DNA of 38,415 bases from a virus. Positions 9,059 through 16,060 of the stretch are shown in pieces. Numbering within the stretch: position 1 is the first letter of the stretch; each line of letters starts with the position of its first letter. A program made the translations under genes and the position numbers. The notes under the pieces were generated by a model. It worked only from the letters and a program-made list of their open reading frames with translations, was not told where the DNA came from and searched no databases. Location of the stretch: positions 1-38,415 of the IMG/VR virus record IMGVR_UViG_3300033141_002898; one strand, written 5' to 3'.

Positions 9059-10039
9059 ATGCCATATGTAAAGATTAATAAAGCTACTCATATAGTTGAG
9101 GATGTATATTCAGAATCGGAGCAGCTTTCTTCAGAAGATACTTCCTTTGAGATACAAAGTGATTTCGTTTTTGATCCTATTGTAGATATTTCTATTTGGA
9201 AATATCTACAAGCAAGTACAGGATATACTTTTGTTTTTAGAGGATATAGAGATTTCTATGCACATGCGGAGTATAATGAGTTATCTTACGAGGATTTTAT
9301 AACAAAGTGTGAAAGTCAGCATTTACCTATACAATATAAAGTGTTAACTGATGATGTAGATGATGTAGATAGAGCATATTATTTATATACATATGATGGT
9401 AATGAAAAATATTTTTGTAATATTAACATGATAGATTCTTCTACCGGGGTACTTGATTTTGATGAAAATTATATTCTTACTGGTAAGGCTAATCAGCCGC
9501 TTGCTCCGCGAGAGTTTTCAACAGGTATTATTAAATTTAAACCTAGGCCAGTTGAGGGTAAACTTTTTGTAAATCATTTGTATTTTACAACAGGTTTATC
9601 TGAATGTGATGCTGGTATTTATACTCATTATTGGACTATTACAACATCTACAGGATTTCCAGATATAGATAATACTGTTTTTTCTTCTGAAACATCAACA
9701 GGTATCACAATTGCTAGCTTTATTCCAGATTTTGATTATTACATTGATGGAGGGTATTGTTGTTTAAATTTATCGGATATTGTTACAACTACTGGTACTT
9801 TAATTCTACAGATGTATTTAGCACCTGCTATTCCCAGAGAATATGGTGGAAGTGTTATGTTTGTGGGTAATAAACGGTTTAAGCGGTGGAATGGCGGTAT
9901 TTACAAGTTTGAATTGGTAACATCTCCGGCATTTGTAAGATATTATCCAGGAGTACCTTCTAATGAAATTAGGATAACTGTTTTACATGATGTTATAGAG
10001 AGGGTTGAGCTAGAGATAGGCTTACGGTTATATTTATAA
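9059..10039 (+). CDS. Tail appendage structural protein
   Basis: A 326-residue beta-rich protein. Near residue 120 it has YFCNINMID-SSTG-VLDFDENY, the same module as in the genes at 5423 and 7139, so the three are partial paralogues. Five STG tripeptides occur, two of them 14 residues apart. The C-terminal third (YGGSVMFVGNKRFKRWNGGIYKF) looks like a globular beta domain. It lies directly after the C1q-like fibre with only nine bases between and no clear ribosome site, so it is likely coupled. It is probably a baseplate-proximal fibre or cap; the precise function is unknown. Confidence 0.65.
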   Translation: MPYVKINKATHIVEDVYSESEQLSSEDTSFEIQSDFVFDPIVDISIWKYLQASTGYTFVFRGYRDFYAHAEYNELSYEDFITKCESQHLPIQYKVLTDDVDDVDRAYYLYTYDGNEKYFCNINMIDSSTGVLDFDENYILTGKANQPLAPREFSTGIIKFKPRPVEGKLFVNHLYFTTGLSECDAGIYTHYWTITTSTGFPDIDNTVFSSETSTGITIASFIPDFDYYIDGGYCCLNLSDIVTTTGTLILQMYLAPAIPREYGGSVMFVGNKRFKRWNGGIYKFELVTSPAFVRYYPGVPSNEIRITVLHDVIERVELEIGLRLYL

Positions 10040-10063
10040 TTTTTTTCAAAGGAGCGGATAGGT

Positions 10064-10424
10064 ATGTCTACTGAGATTTGGATGGCGTTGATTGGGTTGC
10101 TTGTATTATTTTAAGCGAAGAATGGATAAAGAAGTTGTAGCTAGTAATAATGCTTTGCTTGATGCAATTAAATCTATGGATAAAGGTTTAATGAATATTA
10201 TGTCTAATCAATCAGAATTATTACGTAGTGTTAAAGATACGGTTGAATGGACAAAAGATATTCATAATAAATTTGATACGGATGGAGCACCTATATGGTA
10301 TGTTCCTAGATCTTGGTCAGAGACACAGAAAGAGATTGTGGAAATGTTAAGAGAAATTTCTAATAAATTACAAAGATTAGATGATATTTTATCTAGATTA
10401 GATAGACGTTTGAATAACAAATGA
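10064..10424 (+). CDS. Membrane-anchored coiled-coil protein, needs +1 frameshift
   Basis: ATG 10064 has a good ribosome site (AAAGGAG, 10048-10054) and encodes MSTEIWMALIGLLVLF, a single hydrophobic helix, then stops at TAA 10112-10114. The +1 frame continues directly with KRRMDKEVVASNN and a ~100-residue charged helix ending in a coiled coil (LREISNKLQRLDDILSRLDRRL). Joined, they make a sensible 119-residue protein: helix, positive stop-transfer, cytoplasmic coiled coil. The junction TTT TAA G lets tRNA-Phe re-pair with UUU after slipping one base. Alternatives are a sequencing or homopolymer error, a real inactivating mutation, or separate translation from ATG 10122. The stop overlaps the STAS gene's ATG. 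Confidence 0.6.
10109..10114 (+). promoter_or_regulatory. Candidate +1 frameshift site (TTT T-AA)
   Basis: Zero-frame Phe codon TTT at 10109-10111 is followed by stop TAA at 10112-10114. A one-base forward slip re-pairs tRNA-Phe with TTT at 10110-10112, and the next codon is AAG (Lys). A slippery P-site codon with a stop in the A site is the layout of the prfB +1 site (CTT TGA). No close upstream stimulatory Shine-Dalgarno is evident, which counts against high efficiency. Confidence 0.4.
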
Positions 10425-10726
10425 GAGTGGATACAGAGATAAAAGAAAATAAGTTAATTTTGCGAATCTCTGAAGATATGTCTATTAAAGACTTTAGAGA
10501 TTTGAAAATATCTATATATAATATTCTTGATGATAATGATATAGATGTTGTATTAGATATATCAGACTTAACATATATAGGTTCTTATGGGATTGGTGTA
10601 ATTATTACTATACAAAAATTACAGGAAAAACGTAATAAAAGTTTTGAAGTTATAGCTAATAATAAAATAAAGTTAGCATTAGATCTTGTGGATTTGTCTT
10701 CTGTGGTTAAAATTGTTCAAAAATGA
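10421..10726 (+). CDS. STAS-domain protein (anti-anti-sigma factor-like)
   Basis: A 101-residue single STAS domain. It has the expected order: N-terminal strands, VVLDISDLTYIGSYGIGVII at ~43-62, a helix, then FEVIANNKIKLALDLVDLSSVVKIV. In SpoIIAA/RsbV antagonists the loop is D-S-(S/T)-G-(L/I)-G with the first Ser phosphorylated by an anti-sigma kinase. Here it is G54-S55-Y56-G-I-G, so the Ser is kept, the preceding Asp is lost and a Tyr follows. It could bind a host anti-sigma/switch kinase or a phage partner. Start ATG overlaps the previous stop (ATGA), and its own stop overlaps the next ATG. The fold call is strong; the target is inference. Confidence 0.85.
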   Translation: MRVDTEIKENKLILRISEDMSIKDFRDLKISIYNILDDNDIDVVLDISDLTYIGSYGIGVIITIQKLQEKRNKSFEVIANNKIKLALDLVDLSSVVKIVQK

Positions 10727-11268
10727 ATAATGGTGATTTAATGATCGATAATAAATTTATAAAATATTCTAATATACTTCGTGAGGCTGATATAATTGTT
10801 GTATATAATAGACGTAGCTGGTTGCATCGATTAATTTATGGTGTGACTGGGTATAAGGCTGGGCATGTTCTTATTTATCTTTTTTCTGATTTAATAGCAG
10901 AAGCACAGATAAACGGTGTACGTGTTAAAAATTTAAAAAAATACAAAAAAACTAAGTATGATTTATATATTTTTCGATATAAAATGGTTGACGTTGATAA
11001 GTCATCTGCTATTATTGCATCCTCTTTAAAGTGTTGTGGGGAACGGTATGCTGTGTTACAATTAATTGCTATTCTTTTTAAATATCTTTTTCGATTAAAA
11101 AAGATAAAAGATGTTTCTAGAAAAGCAATGATATGTTCTGAATTTGTAGCTAGGGCATATAAAGATGCTGGTGTGTCTTTGTTTCCTAATAAGAATACGG
11201 CGGAAGTTGTTCCGTCGGATTTTATTCACAATGCTTTATTAGATAATGTGTTTATGCATAAAAGTTAA
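10723..11268 (+). CDS. Permuted NlpC/P60 (YiiX-like) cysteine hydrolase
   Basis: A 181-residue protein with the circularly permuted papain-like order in which His precedes Cys: AGHVLIYL with His48, a nearby acid Glu60 in IAEA, and the nucleophile Cys138 in MICSEFVARAY, followed by VVPSDF. This matches YiiX/YebB-type proteins, a group that includes amidases, peptidases and lipid acyl-hydrolases; the substrate is unknown. A hydrophobic patch (~110-125) may contact membrane. No signal peptide is present, so it probably acts inside the cell or in the virion. ATG 10723 overlaps the STAS stop; ATG 10741 is an alternative start. Confidence 0.8.
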   Translation: MNNGDLMIDNKFIKYSNILREADIIVVYNRRSWLHRLIYGVTGYKAGHVLIYLFSDLIAEAQINGVRVKNLKKYKKTKYDLYIFRYKMVDVDKSSAIIASSLKCCGERYAVLQLIAILFKYLFRLKKIKDVSRKAMICSEFVARAYKDAGVSLFPNKNTAEVVPSDFIHNALLDNVFMHKS

Positions 11269-11284
11269 AAAATAGGTGGTAATA

Positions 11285-11473
11285 ATGGCAGATAGATATT
11301 ATATTATTAGTGAAAAGTTAGCAAATGCTATATTAAATTATTTAGTGAACAAACCATTTATTGAAGTAGCTCATATTGTTCAAGGTTTACAGGGATTATC
11401 TCCTTTACCTATGGATATGCAAAAACAATTATTTTTGGATGTAAAAGATCAGAAATCTCAAAGTAATAAGTAA
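11285..11473 (+). CDS. Small conserved phage protein
   Basis: A 62-residue protein. ATG 11285 is chosen because AGGTGG at 11274-11279 lies five bases upstream; the longer GTG-initiated form would start inside the ribosome site. The core (ISEKLANAILNYLVNKPFIEV, then QGLQGL) resembles a small helical protein seen in many tailed phages near virion genes. Two helices are predicted, with no catalytic motif. Function is unknown. Confidence 0.65.
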   Translation: MADRYYIISEKLANAILNYLVNKPFIEVAHIVQGLQGLSPLPMDMQKQLFLDVKDQKSQSNK

Positions 11474-11474
11474 T

Positions 11475-12179
11475 GTGAGAGTAGTTGCAATAATACAAGC
11501 TAGGAGTAATTCCAAGCGATTACCTGGTAAGATTTTTAAACCTCTTGGTGGAAAACCTTTATTATATCATGTTATACAGTCTGTACGAGGAGATTTTGAG
11601 ACTGTAGTAGCTATTTCTACATATGAAAAAAATGCTCCGTCTATTTTAGATATTTGTACAGATTGTCATTGTTCTTTGATTGCTGTATCTTGTTTGGAAG
11701 ATGATGTATTATATAGATATTACAGAACAGCGTCTTTATTAAAAAGTGATTTTATAATAAGAATAACTGCTGATAATCCATTCATTTCTTCTTTTTTTGT
11801 TAAAAAAGCAATACAATATGCTTTAAAACTGGATACAGATTTTTTTCATTTTGAAGGTTTACCTATAGGAGTAGGAGTAGGTGTGATTAAATTCTCTGCT
11901 TTAGAGAGATGCTACTATGAAGCTTGTAGTTCATATGATAGGGAGCATGTTACGACTTATATGTTGAATAATCCGGATGAATTTAATATAGGTGTGTGTT
12001 ATATTAAATATAAATATCCTATATCGCATATTAGATTAACAGTAGATTATGAGGAGGATTATAGAAAAGCTTTTTATATTTATGATAATTTATATAAGGA
12101 GAAAGTTCTTTCTTTAAAAGAAATTCTCAGATTTATTGAGAATGATGTTAAATATAAAGAAAAATTTTGTATTATTTAA
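11475..12179 (+). CDS. SpsF-type cytidylyltransferase (acylneuraminate CTP transferase-like)
   Basis: A 234-residue nucleotidyltransferase. The N-terminus VVAIIQARSNSKRLPGKIF is the CTP-binding loop of the SpsF/NeuA/KdsB superfamily (RS-x-S-x-RLPGK at residues 10-19). RITADNPF (~95-102) is the metal-binding region, where the usual family form is RITGDCPL. DREHVTTYM (~155-163) is typical of the SpsF branch. The full length is present. It would activate an acidic or amino sugar as a CMP conjugate, although SpsF proteins' substrates are mostly unproven. It starts with GTG one base after the previous stop. A glycosyltransferase-like gene lies at the far end of the window. Confidence 0.85.
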   Translation: MRVVAIIQARSNSKRLPGKIFKPLGGKPLLYHVIQSVRGDFETVVAISTYEKNAPSILDICTDCHCSLIAVSCLEDDVLYRYYRTASLLKSDFIIRITADNPFISSFFVKKAIQYALKLDTDFFHFEGLPIGVGVGVIKFSALERCYYEACSSYDREHVTTYMLNNPDEFNIGVCYIKYKYPISHIRLTVDYEEDYRKAFYIYDNLYKEKVLSLKEILRFIENDVKYKEKFCII

Positions 12180-12234
12180 GAATAACTGGAATTTCTTATA
12201 TGTAATATTTTAAAAAAATTGGTGGTGCTTAGTT

Positions 12235-12933
12235 ATGTTAATAAATATAGATACTAGATCTTTTTGGAAATATGCTGAATCATTGCAAGAAGATATATCT
12301 TTAGAAGATATATTTGCTTCGTGGATATCTATGAAAGATGTATCTATTCGAGAGGCAACTGCTTTATGGTTTGGTATTAATTCGGAAATACAAAATATAT
12401 ATCAATTTACACAAAGAATTGCTGATTATCAAAGTAATGGTTTAGCTCGCTTTACTGTGTCTGAAGAACATGATGGTGCGTATATTGAAATATATAGTGC
12501 TTATATTAGCATATCAGAACTCAGGCATAGTTTAGTTGTGACGGTTATAAGAAGTGTAATAGATCCTGAATTTGAAAAAAGAGTAAACAGAGCGATAACA
12601 CAATATTTAGAATATACTGTTTTTGCTCCTGAACAGCTTGAGAAAAAAATAGTAGAAGAAGATATTATAGATAAATTACAAATTGCTTTGGATAGTGATG
12701 ATTTTGTTGTGCTTATTGGTACATTGTTTGCAAAGATATGTGATCCTAAAATACAGTCAATACAATTGTATGCGGAACTTAAAGATAGAGCTTATGGCGG
12801 TAAAGTGATTGCTACTGGGATTGAAATATTACATAGGAAGAGTGAGTTTGATCCTTTTATTAAGTATGATACTGTAATAGATCGTAATCAACGAAATGAT
12901 CAAAATAGTTTTGAAGAAATAGGTTTCAAATAA
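12235..12933 (+). CDS. Hypothetical protein with N-terminal SFW module
   Basis: A 232-residue protein. From Ser9 it carries SFWKYAESLQ..SLEDIFASW, aligning without gaps to the C-terminus of the protein at 26 and the N-terminus of that at 13823. The rest is mixed: strands around 75-110 (ARFTVSEEHDGAYIEIYSAY) and long helices around 125-170. No known fold was recognised. Ribosome site GGTGGTG lies a few bases upstream. It is convergent with the minus-strand gene, with a 12-base gap and no visible terminator. Confidence 0.7.
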   Translation: MLINIDTRSFWKYAESLQEDISLEDIFASWISMKDVSIREATALWFGINSEIQNIYQFTQRIADYQSNGLARFTVSEEHDGAYIEIYSAYISISELRHSLVVTVIRSVIDPEFEKRVNRAITQYLEYTVFAPEQLEKKIVEEDIIDKLQIALDSDDFVVLIGTLFAKICDPKIQSIQLYAELKDRAYGGKVIATGIEILHRKSEFDPFIKYDTVIDRNQRNDQNSFEEIGFK

Positions 12934-12945
12934 AAGATCGAAGTT

Positions 12946-13677
12946 TTATGATAATGATATTATTTTATGTTTCATGATAGTTCTGTTTTGAAATTGTGTA
13001 AGTATTTCATATATATGTTCATTTTGTATTTCGATATTTGATCCGTCTTTTATTAGAGTAGTTATTTTGTTTCTTTTTTTTGAATTCACTTCTTCTTTTG
13101 ATGCCTGTCCTATGATTTTTATGAATGTTCTATTACTTAATCCATTTCTTATGAATTCATAACATAGATCTTGTATATTCGTAATTAATATACGTTTGAT
13201 TTTTTTCTCAACGAGTGCCATGATTGTAATGATAATACTTTCATTGTTTACTACTTCTCTTGTGTACATAAAATATCTGCTGTAAGCTAAATGGGGATAT
13301 TTTATCATATGAGGTAGGGTTTTTTTGTCGTATACTGTATTATGTATTGCTTCTTTTTTTAGTTGAACGAATTTTTTAGTACGTTTTATAGCGTTTTCTT
13401 TGGGAAAGGGTTGCCATTTTTCAATATATGTTCCGGTTAATTCTTCTGCTTGTGTGGGAGATAGTAAGTATGGATCATATTGGAGTACCAGATCATATAA
13501 CCATATAGGATCCCATTCTGGTGGAGATTCTATACCCCACTCGTTTATTGAATTGTAGAAACGAGTAATTGCAAAACGAACCATATCAAATACTTGAAGA
13601 TCTCCTAGTTTAGTTTTGAATATCTTGGTGTTTTCAATATACTTGTCTTGAAATGATAAAATGTTATTTTTTCTCAT
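12946..13677 (-). CDS. Lone minus-strand gene, unknown function
   Basis: A 243-residue protein and the only convincing minus-strand gene here. Its reality is supported by AGGAGG five bases before ATG (complement of 13683-13688) and a sigma70-like promoter just upstream. The sequence is basic and helical, with aromatic-rich segments (RYFMYTREVV, EWDPIWLYDLVLQYDPY) and a Lys/Arg-rich stretch near 195-205. I do not recognise the family. Orientation and a private host-type promoter resemble a moron or an early host-takeover gene placed in the late region. It is fully convergent with the gene ending at 12933. Confidence 0.75.
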   Translation of the reverse strand: MRKNNILSFQDKYIENTKIFKTKLGDLQVFDMVRFAITRFYNSINEWGIESPPEWDPIWLYDLVLQYDPYLLSPTQAEELTGTYIEKWQPFPKENAIKRTKKFVQLKKEAIHNTVYDKKTLPHMIKYPHLAYSRYFMYTREVVNNESIIITIMALVEKKIKRILITNIQDLCYEFIRNGLSNRTFIKIIGQASKEEVNSKKRNKITTLIKDGSNIEIQNEHIYEILTQFQNRTIMKHKIISLS

Positions 13678-13694
13678 AAAATCCTCCTATTATT

Positions 13695-13723
13695 ATGATA
13701 TAAACAAAAATGTACAAAGTCAA
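13695..13723 (-). promoter_or_regulatory. Sigma70-like promoter for the minus-strand gene
   Basis: On the minus strand the -35 box is TTGACT (13723-13718) and the -10 box TATCAT (13700-13695), with a 17-base spacer. Each box matches consensus at five of six bases. Initiation about six to seven bases after the -10 would put the AGGAGG ribosome site at the very 5' end of the transcript. This is the best host-type promoter I found. Confidence 0.65.
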
Positions 13724-13822
13724 CCGTCTTTCGAAAAAATCCTTAAAATTTTAGATTTTTTTATAGATTTTATATTGAGCTATAGGATATTTTTATATTG
13801 TATATATAGGTGGTGGTTTTTT

Positions 13823-14350
13823 ATGCGTGAATTAGAACAGAGTTTTTGGAAATATGCTAAGAATTATCCAGGTGTAGCATCTTTAGATGCTGTATTTTTT
13901 AAGTGGGCCTACTTGCATAATTTGTCGGTAAATATTATGAATGAATTATGGAGTCATTATATTTATAAAAGAGCATTGTGTGTACTTGGTCGGGATAAAA
14001 AGAGTGATGTACATGTTGAAGTCTCTGGTCCTGAAGAGGAAGTTAAAGGTATTTTACAAGGAAATGTATCTTCTAATTTAGGGAATACACAGGAGAAAGA
14101 GACTAGGAAAGAAGAATCTCCTGTATCTGATCTTACTTCGGAGGTAGAGCAGGCTTTATCGAAAGTTGAGGAAAAAAATACGAAAGAAAATGTAAACAAG
14201 AAACCAGAAGAAGAGAATAAATCTACATCTATTTTACGTGGAGAGTTAGGGAAGCCAGAGGAGAATACTACAGAAAAAAATGAATCAAAAGAAAATACTG
14301 CTGAAGAGGGTGTTCTAGAGACACCATCGACAGGAATGTCTTATTTTTAA
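13823..14350 (+). CDS. SFW-module protein with acidic low-complexity tail
   Basis: A 175-residue protein. ATG 13823 is preferred, with TAGGTGGTGG upstream; the open frame extends to 13661 but that part overlaps the divergent promoter and has no ribosome site. Residues 7-45 are the SFWKYA..SLDAVFFKW module shared with the proteins at 26 and 12235. Residues ~60-165 are low-complexity Glu/Lys/Asn/Ser, likely disordered, and the protein ends ETPSTGMSYF. The layout of a fixed docking module plus a disordered arm suggests a scaffold, decoy or virion-internal protein; this is inference. Confidence 0.75.
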   Translation: MRELEQSFWKYAKNYPGVASLDAVFFKWAYLHNLSVNIMNELWSHYIYKRALCVLGRDKKSDVHVEVSGPEEEVKGILQGNVSSNLGNTQEKETRKEESPVSDLTSEVEQALSKVEEKNTKENVNKKPEEENKSTSILRGELGKPEENTTEKNESKENTAEEGVLETPSTGMSYF

Positions 14351-14373
14351 TAATATATTAAAGGGGTTTTGTG

Positions 14374-14613
14374 ATGACTTATACAGGTTATATCAGATTT
14401 ATTTCTGAAGATGGAAAAATGGCATTGGTAGAGGAAACAGAAAGTGGTGCTGACTACTTTCATAGGTTTGCTATAATTAATAGTCCTACTGGTGCTTTTA
14501 GTTCTTTTTCTAGGGGTGATGAGAATCCAGATACAAGGGATGCAGATACTATTAATTATGTTTATAATTCTTATTCAGTTAATAGTAATGGTAGGGATGT
14601 AACTCTTACATAA
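14374..14613 (+). CDS. Small hypothetical protein
   Basis: A 79-residue protein of unknown family. ATG 14374 follows AAAGGGG at a suitable distance; GTG 14371 is an alternative. It looks beta-rich and acidic, with alternating strands (TGYIRFISEDGKMALVEE) and an Asp/Asn/Ser-rich end. It lies between the SFW-module protein and the larger structural candidate at 14629. A virion role is plausible from the context only. Confidence 0.55.
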   Translation: MTYTGYIRFISEDGKMALVEETESGADYFHRFAIINSPTGAFSSFSRGDENPDTRDADTINYVYNSYSVNSNGRDVTLT

Positions 14614-14628
14614 ATTTAGGTGGTCTAC

Positions 14629-15636
14629 GTGGATCTTGTTAAACTAGAGGAATTAATAAAATATGACTATTACAGTCATTTATATCCGGAGATAGATATT
14701 CGATCATTTCTACAAAAGCCTATTGTGAAAGTTTCTGCGGATTCTAGACGTAAGTCTGCTGCTCCTTTGACTTTGCCTCCGATTGGTGGAGTAGATGAAC
14801 CAGGAGCAGGAATGGGAGGAACAGCCCCTACAAATATTCCAGGTGAGATAACGCCTCCACCTCCTGATGCAGCAGGTGGTGTAGGAAATGTTGGGGTTGG
14901 GGGTATGTCAGCTCCTACTGGTGTTCCTATGTCTAAGGATAATACTTTATCAGATAAAGATAAAGAAAAGATTCAAAGAACTATATCTGATATAGAAAAT
15001 TATATAAATAATATCAAGCAGACTGTAAAATCAGAGCTTTTGAAAGATGAAATTCTTGCTGAGATAGATGTCAAGTATGAAAAGCTTAAGAAGGAAATAG
15101 AATCGTTTAAAGAACGTCGGATTCCACAACGGAGTTATTTTGATACAGAAGGAGCATATAGACATCGTCTATTTGATATAGCTGTTCGTGTTTTGGATGA
15201 GGTATTACCACAATTGTTTGATGCTGTTCCAGAGTATGATTTTATTTCTAGTCAGGTGAGCAGAACTTTTGAAGATGGTACAGTAGCGGATGCATTAGTA
15301 ACTATACAAGCTACTGTAGTGAGAGATGGTATGAAATATCAATTTTTTGTAGAGGTTCCAGTTTTAAATGGATTAATGATGTATCCTCTTTACGTGAAAA
15401 GAGGACAAAGAGTTATTCCTCTAACTAAGGAGGAGATTCAAAAGGAATTAGCATCTATGTCTTATAGACGTATGGATATAGATACTCCTTATGAAAAAGA
15501 GAATTTATTTAGTAATATTGGGGAGAATATTCATAGAAAACCAGATACACAGAAATGGTATAAGGTTCGACCTAATGTTTATAAACCTGTAAGTGTTCCT
15601 AAACAGCATTTATATAAAACTGACAAGCGGTTATAA
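14629..15636 (+). CDS. Probable virion structural protein with Pro/Gly linker
   Basis: A 335-residue protein. GTG 14629 is chosen because TAGGTGG (14617-14623) sits just upstream; GTG 14620 lies inside that ribosome site. Residues 1-45 are helical, ~45-105 are a Pro/Gly/Ala-rich flexible linker (GGVDEPGAGMGG, ITPPPPDAAGG), and ~110-165 form a coiled coil. Then comes a beta domain (ALVTIQATVVRDGMKYQFFVEVPVLNG, YPLYVKRGQRVIPLT). The last segment and its proline-rich linker resemble uncharacterised virion proteins of large phages. No enzyme motif is seen. Confidence 0.6.
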   Translation: MDLVKLEELIKYDYYSHLYPEIDIRSFLQKPIVKVSADSRRKSAAPLTLPPIGGVDEPGAGMGGTAPTNIPGEITPPPPDAAGGVGNVGVGGMSAPTGVPMSKDNTLSDKDKEKIQRTISDIENYINNIKQTVKSELLKDEILAEIDVKYEKLKKEIESFKERRIPQRSYFDTEGAYRHRLFDIAVRVLDEVLPQLFDAVPEYDFISSQVSRTFEDGTVADALVTIQATVVRDGMKYQFFVEVPVLNGLMMYPLYVKRGQRVIPLTKEEIQKELASMSYRRMDIDTPYEKENLFSNIGENIHRKPDTQKWYKVRPNVYKPVSVPKQHLYKTDKRL

Positions 15637-15639
15637 ATA

Positions 15640-15876
15640 GTGAATAATGATAAGTTTTATACAAGTGATTTGACGCTAGCTATATATCTTGCTTATAACA
15701 ATATTAGATTTGCTAGTACATATGACAAGAGTAGTAAGTCATGGGTATTTTGTGATAGTGATAAGTGTAAAGAATTAGAGATGAGTTTGCGAAATGGTGA
15801 AGCAATGGTGGAAGTTATAAAATATGAAAGTTTACGTAGAAATTTAATAGGGATGGCTAAGGATAGGTGTGGATAG
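15640..15876 (+). CDS. DUF5659-like small phage protein
   Basis: A 78-residue protein starting with GTG three bases after the previous stop. It has the DUF5659 pattern: FYTSDLTLAIYLAYNNIRF, a strand WVFCDSDKCKELE, then a helix ending VIKYESLRRNL. The domain is found in many tailed phages and has no known activity. It overlaps the next gene by eight bases, indicating coupled translation. Confidence 0.65.
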   Translation: MNNDKFYTSDLTLAIYLAYNNIRFASTYDKSSKSWVFCDSDKCKELEMSLRNGEAMVEVIKYESLRRNLIGMAKDRCG

Positions 15877-16060
15877 TAATAATGTAGAGTTGAAGGACAT
15901 TTTAGATATTCTGCATGAGATATTGAGTTGTGTTCGGCATATTGATGAGAGTGCGGGTTCGATGGTCAAAATGCAGCATATTATTGACTCAGAGAATTCT
16001 ACTGAAAAGAAGGTAAACAAATGGCTGAATGCGCTAGAAAGAAAACAGTTGAATTCATAA
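15869..16060 (+). CDS. Small helical hypothetical protein
   Basis: A 63-residue helical protein with a GTG start overlapping the previous gene; GGATAGG is just upstream. Short hydrophobic heptads (LKDILDILHEILSCVRHI) suggest oligomerisation. Its 3' end overlaps the next gene by 40 bases in another frame. Function unknown. Confidence 0.5.
   Translation: MDSNNVELKDILDILHEILSCVRHIDESAGSMVKMQHIIDSENSTEKKVNKWLNALERKQLNS

Noticed and set aside
13661-13822. Longer N-terminus for the SFW protein at 13823
   Set aside because: It crosses the divergent promoter region, is Phe/Tyr/Ile-rich noise, and ATG 13823 has a strong ribosome site.
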